Assembly (NCBI RefSeq): GCF_014200495.1
Contig: NZ_JACHBY010000001.1
Location: forward strand, 1,364,001 to 1,428,000
Length of the DNA: 64,000 bases
Source: Mucilaginibacter geliditolerans
GTDB taxonomy: Bacteria > Bacteroidota > Bacteroidia > Sphingobacteriales > Sphingobacteriaceae
Direction of reading: 5' to 3'
This document shows positions 26,252 to 35,237 of the stretch, piece after piece (position 1 is the stretch's first letter; every line of letters starts with the position of its first letter). The translations under genes were made by a program, and so were the position numbers. The notes under the pieces are model-generated. The model was not told the origin of the DNA. It was given only the letters and a program-made list of their open reading frames with translations, and made no database searches.

Positions 26252-27511
26252 TTAATTTGCCTGTAACTTATTATATTTTTTCAGATAATTGACTACTGCC
26301 TGCGTTGCATCACTATAAATAGCTATATGATGGGTACGCACTGTATAAGGAGCTGCCCTGCCCTTATCGCCAGCTTGCACAGTAATTATATTTGATGGCC
26401 GGGCAGGCATATGGCAGTCAATGCAATTGCTTTTTATAATGCCGCCGATAGCATCAGCCATTTTACAAAAATTATGATTCTCGGTTTTATGGCAGTTCAT
26501 ACATTTTTGCGAATACATGGCCAGCTGATCCCTTTCGTTATTATGCACATTGTGGCAGGTTGCGCAATCCATATTACTTTTAATAAAGCATTTGCTGCTG
26601 GCCAATAACTGGTTCTGGTTACCATGCACATCAAGCTTGGTTGAATCAACCGGGGGCATGTAGTATGACAGCTCCTTAAACCTGGCAAGGTTATCACCGG
26701 GCTTAAATGCAAATATGGGCCCTATTATACGGCTCTTGTTACCAGAGTGGCAAACGGCACACATATCCAGTTTTTGAGCACGTGTTAACGATACATAGGT
26801 GGCTATATACTTAGCCTTTTTTTCTTCGGGATAAGCTAAATGATAGTTAACGTGGTTGGCGGCGGGCCCGTGGCAACGTTCGCAGTCAATACCTAAAACC
26901 AGCGAATTTTTATCATAAGCAATAGTGCGGTTAAGGCTTTGATCCTGATCTGGCAATGCTTTAATGTAAGAGCTATGGCACTCAAAACAACGTGTGCCTA
27001 TCATGCGGGTATAATCAACATTGGTAGTATCAAAACCGGGACTATCTGTCCAGCTGTTTAAAGCTTTAAAATATGATATAGGTAGCTGGAACATTTCATT
27101 GCCATGCCAGTATAAATAGCTTTCGGCCTTTACACTGCCAAAGGTAATATCAAAACGCTCAGATCTTATTTGTTTACCTTTAAAATAGGCAACCTGATAC
27201 ATGCCATCGCTGCGTTTTTCCATAACAACTTTCAGGTCCTTATTAAAAACATATTCGTTGCTGCCGTGCTCAAAGCTACCATGTACATTATCAGGAGTTG
27301 ATAGGCTGGTAGCCGAAAAATGCGCGGTATGCAGATAATTATCATACACCTCCTTATGGCATTGGATACAGGTTTTTGAACCGGCAAAAATTTCTCCCCG
27401 CGGATCAGGCTTTGTAGTGTTTGAAGTAAGACATTGCGAAAAAATAACAACAAGCGGAACTAAAAAAACTAATACTAAAAATAAATTCCTCTTACTTTTC
27501 ATCAGTATCAT
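26252..27511 (-). CDS. Heptahaem c-type cytochrome lipoprotein
   Basis: A 419-residue exported protein with seven CxxCH haem-binding motifs (CIQCH, CFECH, CERCH, CAVCH, CATCH, CMNCH, CIDCH; the first at residues 48-52). The N-terminus has a hydrophobic signal with C27 in a lipobox-like IFSQC, so it is probably a membrane-anchored lipoprotein facing the periplasm or outside. Family context is that of cytochrome c554-like and doubled-CXXCH proteins. Finding it between a GH30 and a GH5 gene in a glucan PUL is unusual. It could pass electrons to an oxidative enzyme or be a passenger; no redox partner is in the window. An ATG at codon 4 is an alternative start. Confidence 0.9.
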   Translation of the reverse strand: MILMKSKRNLFLVLVFLVPLVVIFSQCLTSNTTKPDPRGEIFAGSKTCIQCHKEVYDNYLHTAHFSATSLSTPDNVHGSFEHGSNEYVFNKDLKVVMEKRSDGMYQVAYFKGKQIRSERFDITFGSVKAESYLYWHGNEMFQLPISYFKALNSWTDSPGFDTTNVDYTRMIGTRCFECHSSYIKALPDQDQSLNRTIAYDKNSLVLGIDCERCHGPAANHVNYHLAYPEEKKAKYIATYVSLTRAQKLDMCAVCHSGNKSRIIGPIFAFKPGDNLARFKELSYYMPPVDSTKLDVHGNQNQLLASSKCFIKSNMDCATCHNVHNNERDQLAMYSQKCMNCHKTENHNFCKMADAIGGIIKSNCIDCHMPARPSNIITVQAGDKGRAAPYTVRTHHIAIYSDATQAVVNYLKKYNKLQAN

Positions 27512-27569
27512 TAATAAACATCAACAACATATTATGGTAAGCAGGCTTTGCAACCTGCTCACGTATATG

Positions 27570-29018
27570 TTATTGAACAATAAGCGTTGTAATTGAATGC
27601 GGTAAACTGGTTGTATTAGCTGCCATACCCTTTATCCAAAGGTTATACGGCAGCGTTTCATCCGTCAAATTTAATACAATTACAACTAGCTTGTTATCTT
27701 TATTAACAAAAGCTGTAGTTAATAATTGATCTCTGTTTGATGAACTGATAATACGCTTAGCACCAGGGCGTACAAACTTTGAGAAATGGCCTATGTAGTA
27801 GTACGAATTCATATAAGTAAGCTTGCCTGTTTGTACGTTGGCATGTATTGGCGCGTAGCAAAAATTCCCCACGTGGTTAGGTCCGCCCTGCTCATCAAGC
27901 AAAATGTTCCAGTCTGTCCAGCCTACAATACCGTTGTTAAAATCATTAACCATTGATTTTCCGTATACCTCGCCCCATCTCCAGTCATTTATCCTGCTTA
28001 GGTCGAAGCGCTCACTGCATCCTTCGGTAAACATCAGGTTTTTATTAGGGAAAGCCTCATTAACCAGTTTCACGTTATCAAATACATCACGTACATACCA
28101 GTGAAAACCGGTGCCCCAAACATATTTTGCGGCTTCAGGGTCTTCATATATAGTGCTTGCGCGTTGGTATATCAAATCACGGTTATGATCCCATATGATC
28201 AGTTTTTTATCGGCCATACCGTTGTTATGCAGGGTTGGGCCTAAATAGTTTTTGATGAAATCGCGCTCATCCTCGGCAGTATAAATACATGATTCCCATT
28301 TCTGGTTAGCCATTGGCTCATTTTGTACCGAAAGACCCCAGACAGGTATGCCTTCCTTTTCATAAGCTTTTATAAACTTAATGTAGAAGTTGGCCCAGGT
28401 CTGATCAAACTCAGGTTTTAATTTGCCGCCATGCATCATGTCGTTATTTGTTTTCATCCATGCCGGTGGGCTCCATGGCGTTGCAAACAGGGTTAATTTA
28501 CCACCTGCTGCCGCCATTACTGATTTTATAAACGGAATACGGTATTTTTTATCATGATCGATATTGAATGTCTTTAATGAAACGTCATTATCAGCCACAT
28601 AGCTATAGACATCACTTGAAAAATCGCAGCTTTGGATATTCGTGCGCGCCAGTGTATATCCAATACCAGTTTCGGTATTGTAGTAAGCATTTAATATCTC
28701 CTTTTGCTTATCGGCAGGCAATTTGTAAAATGTTTCGGCCGATGCATCAGTTAAAGCACCACCTACACCTAAAACCGTCTGGAAGGTTTTCGCAGGATCC
28801 ACAAAAATACAGGCCTCCGTTTCAACAGGCTGCGGATGCGATTTGAAAGCTAAGGTTGCCGTACGTGTTATACGATAATCTGTATTTTCGGCAGTGGTAT
28901 ATACTGCTACCGATTTACCTGTAGCTGCATATGTCTTAACTGTTTTATGAACTGTGCTTTGCGCTTTTAATAAAAAGGGGCACGCACTTAATAGTATTAG
29001 TGATAAAGTTTTTTTCAT
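27570..29018 (-). CDS. GH30-family beta-glycosidase
   Basis: A 482-residue exported enzyme from the ATG at 29018 (a TTG lies two codons upstream). The signal peptide ends near LLKAQS. The GH30 TIM barrel and side beta-sandwich are complete: acid/base E234 in VQNEP, nucleophile E332 in FTEGC, with SPPAWMKTN and GFHWY motifs. Bacteroidota GH30_3 enzymes are endo-beta-1,6-glucanases, and the SusCD-GH30-GH3 arrangement resembles known beta-1,6-glucan loci; beta-glucosylceramidase-like activity is the wider alternative. Part of PUL 1, 54 bases downstream of GH3. Confidence 0.92.
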   Translation of the reverse strand: MKKTLSLILLSACPFLLKAQSTVHKTVKTYAATGKSVAVYTTAENTDYRITRTATLAFKSHPQPVETEACIFVDPAKTFQTVLGVGGALTDASAETFYKLPADKQKEILNAYYNTETGIGYTLARTNIQSCDFSSDVYSYVADNDVSLKTFNIDHDKKYRIPFIKSVMAAAGGKLTLFATPWSPPAWMKTNNDMMHGGKLKPEFDQTWANFYIKFIKAYEKEGIPVWGLSVQNEPMANQKWESCIYTAEDERDFIKNYLGPTLHNNGMADKKLIIWDHNRDLIYQRASTIYEDPEAAKYVWGTGFHWYVRDVFDNVKLVNEAFPNKNLMFTEGCSERFDLSRINDWRWGEVYGKSMVNDFNNGIVGWTDWNILLDEQGGPNHVGNFCYAPIHANVQTGKLTYMNSYYYIGHFSKFVRPGAKRIISSSNRDQLLTTAFVNKDNKLVVIVLNLTDETLPYNLWIKGMAANTTSLPHSITTLIVQ

Positions 29019-29071
29019 TTCCAATTTATACTGGTTTTGATTACAATTTTGTGTTTTAGTGTTTGTGCCGA

Positions 29072-31246
29072 TTATAAAGTACCTGTTCCCGTTAGTTTGA
29101 TGTCTCTTGATGAACTACCAACAATAAAATCAAACACTCCCGAATCCATTTCCCATTGGTTTTTAATATCATTGAAGTATTTAAAGGCATCTTCATTTAA
29201 GGTAAGCGTAACTGTTTTTTCTTCGCCTGCCTGTAAGAATACTTTGTCAAAACCTTTTAATTCCTTTTCAGGTCTTGGCAGATTAAGTTTCTCCTGTTTA
29301 ACATATAGCTGTGCTACTTCTGCCCCGGCTACTGCTCCTGTATTTTTTATTTTGAAAGTAACGGTAGCGGTTTTATCACCTGTTTGTACATGCAGATCGC
29401 TGTACTTAAATGTGGTGTATGATAAACCATAACCAAAGGCAAATTGCGGCTCAACTTTGTAGGTATCAAAATAGCGGTAGCCTACATAAATATCATCAAA
29501 GTAGTTAACGGTAACGCCGTCACCAGGATACTGGCCTAATTTAATTGCAGGTGCATCTTCCAGTTTTTTAGGGAAACTAACCGGTAATTTACCTGATGGG
29601 TTCACCTGGCCAAAAATGATTTTAGCCAAAGCGTTGCCACCTTCCATACCCGGGTACCATGCCTGTATAATTCCTTTAGCATCGCTAACCCATTGGGTAA
29701 CATCTATCGGGCCGCCACCCATCAGCACAACAACTGTACGAGGGTTTGCTGCTAAAACAGCTTTTATCAATTCATTTTGACCGAAAGGCATTTGCATATC
29801 TGTTTTGTCAAAGCCCTCGGTATCATAAGCATTGTCCGACCATACATTGTAATCGTAACCATGTGTCCAGCCGCCTACTATTACTGCTACATCAGCCTTT
29901 GAAGCAGCTTGCACCGCTTGCTTTATCATATCCGCATCGGCACCTGCGCCTCTTGCTATATTATAACCCTTTGTGTAGGTGATCTTTACTTTTTTTCCAG
30001 CGATATTTTGCAGGCCCTGTAATGGTGTTACTTCAAAAAATGCTTTGACCTGCGAGCTTCCGCCGCCCATTGCCTGTTTCCTATCAGCATTATAACCTAT
30101 TACGGCAATTGATTTAACATCCGATTTTAGTGGTAAAATCTTGTCTTCGTTTTTTAGCAATACGATACCTTCTTCAGCAACTTTTTGCGCGGTTGCCTGG
30201 TGTGCTGCGGTATTGTATTCGCCTTTCATGCGTTTGCCACCGCCAAGCATATTGGCTTTGTACATTACGTATAGCAAGCGCCTAACTTTGTCATCAACAA
30301 GACTTACCGGCATTTTGCCTGTTTTAACCAGTGTAACAACAGTATCGCCTAAAAAGAATTTACCGTAGTTTGGATGCGGGCCCATGTCAAGATCTGTACC
30401 CATTTCAAGGTCAGTACCATTCCATATGGCTTGTGCTGTGCTATGTACAGCACCCCAGTCACTAATTACTGCGCCTTTAAATCCCCATTCCTTTTTAAGT
30501 ATCTGGTTTATGAGGTAGTTATTTTGTGTAGCCCACTGGCCCCTGAATTTATTGTATGATCCCATTAAGGTATAAACACCACCCTCTTGTATAGCGGCTT
30601 TAAAACCGGGCAGATAGATCTCCATTAAAGCACGCTCGCTCATTTGCACATCAATTGAGCCGCGGTTGGTTTCCTGGTTATTACCGGCGAAATGTTTTAC
30701 ACAGGCCGATATACCCTGAGCCTGTACGCCTTTTATATAACCAACTACCATTTTTGATACCAGGTAAGGGTCTTCGCTCAGGTATTCAAAGTTGCGGCCG
30801 TTCAATGGTGAACGCATGATATTTATACCCGGGCCCAGGATCACATCCTTGCCCCTGAAATTTGCTTCGCTGCCTAAAACTGAACCAAAAGCGAAACCTA
30901 ATGCCGGGTTCCATGTTGAAGCCAGGCAAATACCCGTTGGCAGATAGGTTCCGGAATCTAATACGCCTTTTTGAGCGTTCCATCCCCTGCCATGCTCAAG
31001 GCGCACACCATGAGGGCCATCAGAAGTTACCATCTCGGGGATACCTAAACGCGGCACACCGCCTGAAGTAAATGATGAACTGGCGTGGATCATGTTCACC
31101 TTTTCTTCAAGGGTCATTAATTTAATAAGACTATCGCTTTTGAAAGCTATTTGCGCATCAGTATAAACAGACTGCGCTTTTGCAGAAAAAATTGAAACAG
31201 AACAGATTATGTAGCAAAATAAGGGAAATTTCAGTTTAGTATTCAT
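29072..31246 (-). CDS. GH3-family beta-glucosidase
   Basis: A 724-residue periplasmic enzyme with a signal peptide. Order: N-terminal TIM barrel with the nucleophile D263 in VISDWGAVHS and KHFAGN/QET substrate motifs; alpha/beta C-terminal GH3 domain (VAVIGYNADRKQAMGGGSS, VVVLMGGGPIDVT); and a C-terminal fibronectin III-like domain (about 640-715). It releases glucose from short beta-glucans cut by the endo-enzymes around it. Gene order places it between two GH30 genes in PUL 1, with only 19 bases to the upstream GH30 stop. Confidence 0.94.
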   Translation of the reverse strand: MNTKLKFPLFCYIICSVSIFSAKAQSVYTDAQIAFKSDSLIKLMTLEEKVNMIHASSSFTSGGVPRLGIPEMVTSDGPHGVRLEHGRGWNAQKGVLDSGTYLPTGICLASTWNPALGFAFGSVLGSEANFRGKDVILGPGINIMRSPLNGRNFEYLSEDPYLVSKMVVGYIKGVQAQGISACVKHFAGNNQETNRGSIDVQMSERALMEIYLPGFKAAIQEGGVYTLMGSYNKFRGQWATQNNYLINQILKKEWGFKGAVISDWGAVHSTAQAIWNGTDLEMGTDLDMGPHPNYGKFFLGDTVVTLVKTGKMPVSLVDDKVRRLLYVMYKANMLGGGKRMKGEYNTAAHQATAQKVAEEGIVLLKNEDKILPLKSDVKSIAVIGYNADRKQAMGGGSSQVKAFFEVTPLQGLQNIAGKKVKITYTKGYNIARGAGADADMIKQAVQAASKADVAVIVGGWTHGYDYNVWSDNAYDTEGFDKTDMQMPFGQNELIKAVLAANPRTVVVLMGGGPIDVTQWVSDAKGIIQAWYPGMEGGNALAKIIFGQVNPSGKLPVSFPKKLEDAPAIKLGQYPGDGVTVNYFDDIYVGYRYFDTYKVEPQFAFGYGLSYTTFKYSDLHVQTGDKTATVTFKIKNTGAVAGAEVAQLYVKQEKLNLPRPEKELKGFDKVFLQAGEEKTVTLTLNEDAFKYFNDIKNQWEMDSGVFDFIVGSSSRDIKLTGTGTL

Positions 31247-31265
31247 TTAAGATCTGGATTTTATA

Positions 31266-32735
31266 TTACCACACATATGTTGCTACGGCGCCGTAGTTCA
31301 AAGTACTGGTTACTGTTTTTGAGTTAAATTTAATATTGAATGTTTGTGAACCGTTAGTATTGTTTAACACAATAAGCACCTTGGTGCCATCGGTGTTTTT
31401 AAAAGCCACGTTTGGCAAAGTGGTTGAAGCATCAGATGCTATACGTACTGCGCCCGGCCTTACAAATTTTGATGCATGCGCAATAATGTAATAAGAAACA
31501 TTGCGCGATACAGATGTGCTGCTGTTTACTGTTATAGCACCCTGACAAGTGGTACAACCGCCAGTGGTATGAGGCCCATAGTTTGGATCAGAAGCCAGGT
31601 TCCACTCTATTACATTGCGGCTCCAGTTACGGGTAGCGCCAACAATAAGGTTGTTAACATGCCACGACAAATCGCCGCTAAATGAGCCTGTGCCAAAGGT
31701 GGCTTGCTCGGTAAAGTAAATATTTTTATTAGGAAATGCGGTATGCACAGGCGTAAGCGCTGAAATATCACCTGCATATAAGTGGAAGGCCGAGCCATCT
31801 ACATACTTATTCGCAGTTTGATCATTTAAAACATAAACAGGGTAATCCGGGCGATCACAGTTATGGTCGTAGCAGATTATTTTGGTTGTTATACTTGCCG
31901 CCTGTAAAGCCGGACCTAAATAGCTGCCGATAAATTTAGCTTCAGCAGTATCCTGCATAACCATAGCCGGATTGTTTGAAGGGTTTAAGGGTTCATTTTG
32001 CGGGGTAATGGCATCAATAGTTATTCCCTGGGCAGCCATTGCCTGTATATATTTCACAAAATAGTTAGCGTAAGTGCTGTAATACTGCGGCAGCAGACTA
32101 CCACCTGAAAGGCTGTTATTGGTTTTCATCCATGCAGGTGCGCTCCATGGGCATGCAAGGATCTTTATATTAGGATTTATAGCAATTATCTTTTTTAAGG
32201 TAGGTATCAGATCGGTTTTTTCCATATCGATACTAAACTGTTGCAGGTTAACATCTGTTGAGCCGCTTGCCACGTCATCATAAGTAAATGGGGAGGCGCT
32301 CATGTCTGATGCACCTATGGTTAAGCGTATATAGCTTATGCCGATGCTGGTGCTATCGGTTGAGAAAAGTTCGTTTATTATTGAGCTGTTTACTGTTGAG
32401 CTTAGGCTGTTTATTACCTGGGCGCTGCCGCCGGTAAGTGCAAAACCAAACCCATCAATAGTTTGATATGTAGTTGTTGTATCAACATTAATAGTTGTAT
32501 TTGAATTTGCAACGCTGGTAAACAGCAAGCTAATATTTTGTTTATCAAGCAATTGCGTTTTATCCTGAGTGGTTAACCACATTTTAACATCGGTTTTAAC
32601 CGGTGTTCCCGGGTTTACCGGTGGAGGGGTTATTATACTACCGCCGCCTGTAACTGTTTTTTTACTACAGCTTTGCAACGTAAGTGTTAAGCCAACCAGT
32701 ATTATTGTGATAACCGGAATTCGTATGATTTTCAT
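31266..32735 (-). CDS. Second GH30-family enzyme, lipoprotein
   Basis: About 489 residues from the ATG at 32735; the frame extends upstream to a GTG at 32768. A lipobox (LTLQSC, C23) and a Pro/Gly linker (ITPPPVNPG) tether the GH30 domain to the outer membrane. Catalytic residues are E248 in PQNEP and E343 in YFTEQ, and the barrel motif SAPAWMKTN is present. It is only moderately similar to the other GH30 of this locus, with a more threonine-rich N-terminus, so the pair probably divides substrates or location: this one on the surface, the other in the periplasm. Confidence 0.91.
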   Translation of the reverse strand: MKIIRIPVITIILVGLTLTLQSCSKKTVTGGGSIITPPPVNPGTPVKTDVKMWLTTQDKTQLLDKQNISLLFTSVANSNTTINVDTTTTYQTIDGFGFALTGGSAQVINSLSSTVNSSIINELFSTDSTSIGISYIRLTIGASDMSASPFTYDDVASGSTDVNLQQFSIDMEKTDLIPTLKKIIAINPNIKILACPWSAPAWMKTNNSLSGGSLLPQYYSTYANYFVKYIQAMAAQGITIDAITPQNEPLNPSNNPAMVMQDTAEAKFIGSYLGPALQAASITTKIICYDHNCDRPDYPVYVLNDQTANKYVDGSAFHLYAGDISALTPVHTAFPNKNIYFTEQATFGTGSFSGDLSWHVNNLIVGATRNWSRNVIEWNLASDPNYGPHTTGGCTTCQGAITVNSSTSVSRNVSYYIIAHASKFVRPGAVRIASDASTTLPNVAFKNTDGTKVLIVLNNTNGSQTFNIKFNSKTVTSTLNYGAVATYVW

Positions 32736-32773
32736 GAGTATTATTTTCTTTTTCACTATCACGTTCACTTAAA

Positions 32774-33628
32774 TTATTTAGCAGGAGCTCCCATGGCAAA
32801 AAAATGCACATAGTCAATTTTCATTGAGGTTGGGAAAGCAGTATCATCTACCCCATCAATACCACCCCAGGATCCGCCTACGGCAATATTCATTAAAAGG
32901 TGGAATTTTTGATCATACGGCCAGGTGGGTGAACCTTTCCCGTCATTAACATAAGTAAAAACCAATTGATTGTCATAATACCCTCTAATGGCATATGGTG
33001 TCCAGTCTTCACGATATAAATGGTATGCTGTTGAAGCAGTTGGAATGCTCATGGTACTGGTTTTGGCATTACCGGCAAAATAAGTTGCATTATGCGCGCT
33101 AAAATGCACGTTGTTTGGATCGTACCCAACCATTTCCATAATATCAACTTCGCCTGAGTTTGGCCATGGGCCATATATGTAATCATCAGGCAGCATCCAT
33201 ATAGCGGGCCAGGTGCCCTTTCCTGAAGGAAGCATCGCTTTTACTTCAATACGGCCATAGGTTATTGAGCCTTTTGAAATTATCCTTGTTGATGTATAAC
33301 TTTCGCCACCTAAAAACTGTTTTTTTGCTGTAATGGTTAATACGCCGTTACCAACACTAACATTTCCTAACGAATCGGTATAATCTTCAAGCTCGGCATT
33401 TCCCCAACCGCCGCCGCCCAGGTCATATTTCCATTTGGTTGTATCGGGGGTACCTGTATTGGTAAATTCATCAGACCATACTGGTGTAGTGCCGAATGTC
33501 CAGTTACTATCAACCGGTGCCTGGGGTATATAAACATATGGTTTTGCATCGTTACTTTTTCCACCGCATGATGCCAGCAAAGCGGCACACATCAATCCCA
33601 CTAACCATACATTAATATTATATCTCAT
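32774..33628 (-). CDS. GH16-family endo-beta-1,3-glucanase (laminarinase) lipoprotein
   Basis: About 284 residues from the ATG at 33628; the open frame continues upstream to 33814 but those residues lie in the SusD tail and look non-coding. A signal with lipobox (LLASC, C21) precedes the GH16 jelly-roll. The catalytic E-x-D-x-x-E motif is GEVDIMEM (E160, D162, E165), with WPAIWMLP before it, typical of laminarinase-type GH16_3 enzymes. It would cut beta-1,3-glucan at the cell surface for SusCD uptake. It follows SusD by 64 bases. Confidence 0.92.
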   Translation of the reverse strand: MRYNINVWLVGLMCAALLASCGGKSNDAKPYVYIPQAPVDSNWTFGTTPVWSDEFTNTGTPDTTKWKYDLGGGGWGNAELEDYTDSLGNVSVGNGVLTITAKKQFLGGESYTSTRIISKGSITYGRIEVKAMLPSGKGTWPAIWMLPDDYIYGPWPNSGEVDIMEMVGYDPNNVHFSAHNATYFAGNAKTSTMSIPTASTAYHLYREDWTPYAIRGYYDNQLVFTYVNDGKGSPTWPYDQKFHLLMNIAVGGSWGGIDGVDDTAFPTSMKIDYVHFFAMGAPAK

Positions 33629-33692
33629 ACGTATTGGTTTCTTATAAAAGCTGCCGGCATTACCCGGCAGCTTTATAAATAATTTACAAAAG

Positions 33693-35210
33693 TTAGTTCG
33701 CGTAACCTGGGTTCTGAACCAGTTTGGTTGCGCTAAGGTCCGTAAGCGGGATAGGTAAAAGTTCATTTTTACCAGCCTGGAAACCTTTGAACTGAAGTAC
33801 AGTTGGAGCATCACCCCATCTTACAAGGTCAAACCAGCGATGTCCTTCTGTTGCCAGCTCTAAACGACGCTCATTTTTAATAGTTGTCATGCTTACCGGC
33901 ACTGATGCTAAACCAACCCTTGCACGAACAGCATCAAGCAATGCCTGTGCACGTGCGGTGCCACCACTACCCATAACCAATGCTTCAGCTTCCATCAGGT
34001 AAGTATCAGCCAAACGTATCTCAATGTAATCATTAGGATAGTTTAACTCTACAGCTCCCTGTGTTGCTTTGTACTTGGTTAATGGAGCATATTTTAACAG
34101 GAAGAAACCAGTGTTTTGGTAGCTTGCCTGATAAGATGATTTTTCAGCAGCTACAAGGCTATCCATATCTAACACTGTATAACCATACCTCGGGTCACCT
34201 TTCAGCGCGTCATGTAATTGCTTGGTAACAGGGTTAAAGCCCCATCCGCCTGCATAAGTGGCATCACCAAAGTTACGTGGCCCTACCATTTGAACATACA
34301 CGTTACCCTTAAAGGTATTCCAGTTGCTCCAGGTATAAGCCTGTGAAGCTGTACGGGTTATTTCAAATACAGACTCGGTGTTAAATTTGTTAGCAGGGCT
34401 GAATATTGCACCGAAATTAGCCATTAAGTGGTAACCATAAACCGGAGTTGTGCCACCTGGTGTGCCATTAATAATTGCAAATTCAGTTGCAGCCTGAGCC
34501 CATTTTTGCTCGTATAAATATACTTTGCCTAATAAAGCTATAGCAGCGCCTTGTGTAACACGGCCTTCTTCGGTTGCTACAACAGTTGCAGGCAAGTTAG
34601 GGATAGCAGCTGTTAAGTCGGCTTCAATTTGCGCGTAAACGTCGGCCGGTTTAGCTTGTACCTGGTTATAGATATCAGACTGTGCAAGTATTTTTAATAT
34701 TAACGGTATATTCTTAAATAATCTTTCCAGATCAAAGTAATAATGTGCACGTAAGAACTGTGCCTCAGCAGTGTATCTTTTCTTAAGAGCATCGCTTAAG
34801 CCTGGTACACCCGGAAGTTCAGCTATAATTGTGTTTGCACGGCTTACACCTAAATAGTTAATTGGCCAGAAGCCCTGTTGCGGTCCGGCTGCCGAGTTTA
34901 ACTGGTAATTATTCCATAATTGCCAGTCGTTTGTATCATTTGGACCACCGCCACCTGCATAGCAATCATCAGATGCTGAATTTAAGGGACCTAATACATC
35001 AGTGTATGTTCCATCCAAACCACCGGTTTCAGTAGTTAATGGATCATAAGCCGCTGCCAAACCGGCGAAAGCCTGGTCAGGTGTTTGGTAATAATCAGAC
35101 TCCGCGAACTCCCCTTTGGGATTCACCTGGAGGAACGATTTCTTGCAGGAGGTAAAGACGCCGATCCCCAGCAAAAAAAACGCTGTATACTTGATATAAT
35201 TTTTTTTCAT
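33693..35210 (-). CDS. SusD/RagB-family glycan-binding lipoprotein (PUL 1)
   Basis: A 505-residue outer-membrane lipoprotein (lipobox VFTSC, C22) with the helical SusD/TPR fold: RYTAEAQFLRAHYYFDL, the conserved RLADTYLMEAEALVM segment and the C-terminal ERRLELATEGHRWFDLVRWG that marks the family. It is the lid over the SusC transporter and captures glycan. It sits 27 bases after SusC in the same operon. Confidence 0.96.
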   Translation of the reverse strand: MKKNYIKYTAFFLLGIGVFTSCKKSFLQVNPKGEFAESDYYQTPDQAFAGLAAAYDPLTTETGGLDGTYTDVLGPLNSASDDCYAGGGGPNDTNDWQLWNNYQLNSAAGPQQGFWPINYLGVSRANTIIAELPGVPGLSDALKKRYTAEAQFLRAHYYFDLERLFKNIPLILKILAQSDIYNQVQAKPADVYAQIEADLTAAIPNLPATVVATEEGRVTQGAAIALLGKVYLYEQKWAQAATEFAIINGTPGGTTPVYGYHLMANFGAIFSPANKFNTESVFEITRTASQAYTWSNWNTFKGNVYVQMVGPRNFGDATYAGGWGFNPVTKQLHDALKGDPRYGYTVLDMDSLVAAEKSSYQASYQNTGFFLLKYAPLTKYKATQGAVELNYPNDYIEIRLADTYLMEAEALVMGSGGTARAQALLDAVRARVGLASVPVSMTTIKNERRLELATEGHRWFDLVRWGDAPTVLQFKGFQAGKNELLPIPLTDLSATKLVQNPGYAN

Positions 35211-35237
35211 AATATAATATTTTTAATAACTCAATAA

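Noticed and set aside
27540..27559. Hairpin between the cytochrome and GH30 genes
   Set aside because: Only a 6-bp stem with an 8-base loop and no T-run; it is too weak to call a terminator.
33629..33814. N-terminal extension of the GH16 gene into SusD
   Set aside because: It overlaps the SusD coding tail in another frame; the lipoprotein signal starts cleanly at the ATG at 33628.
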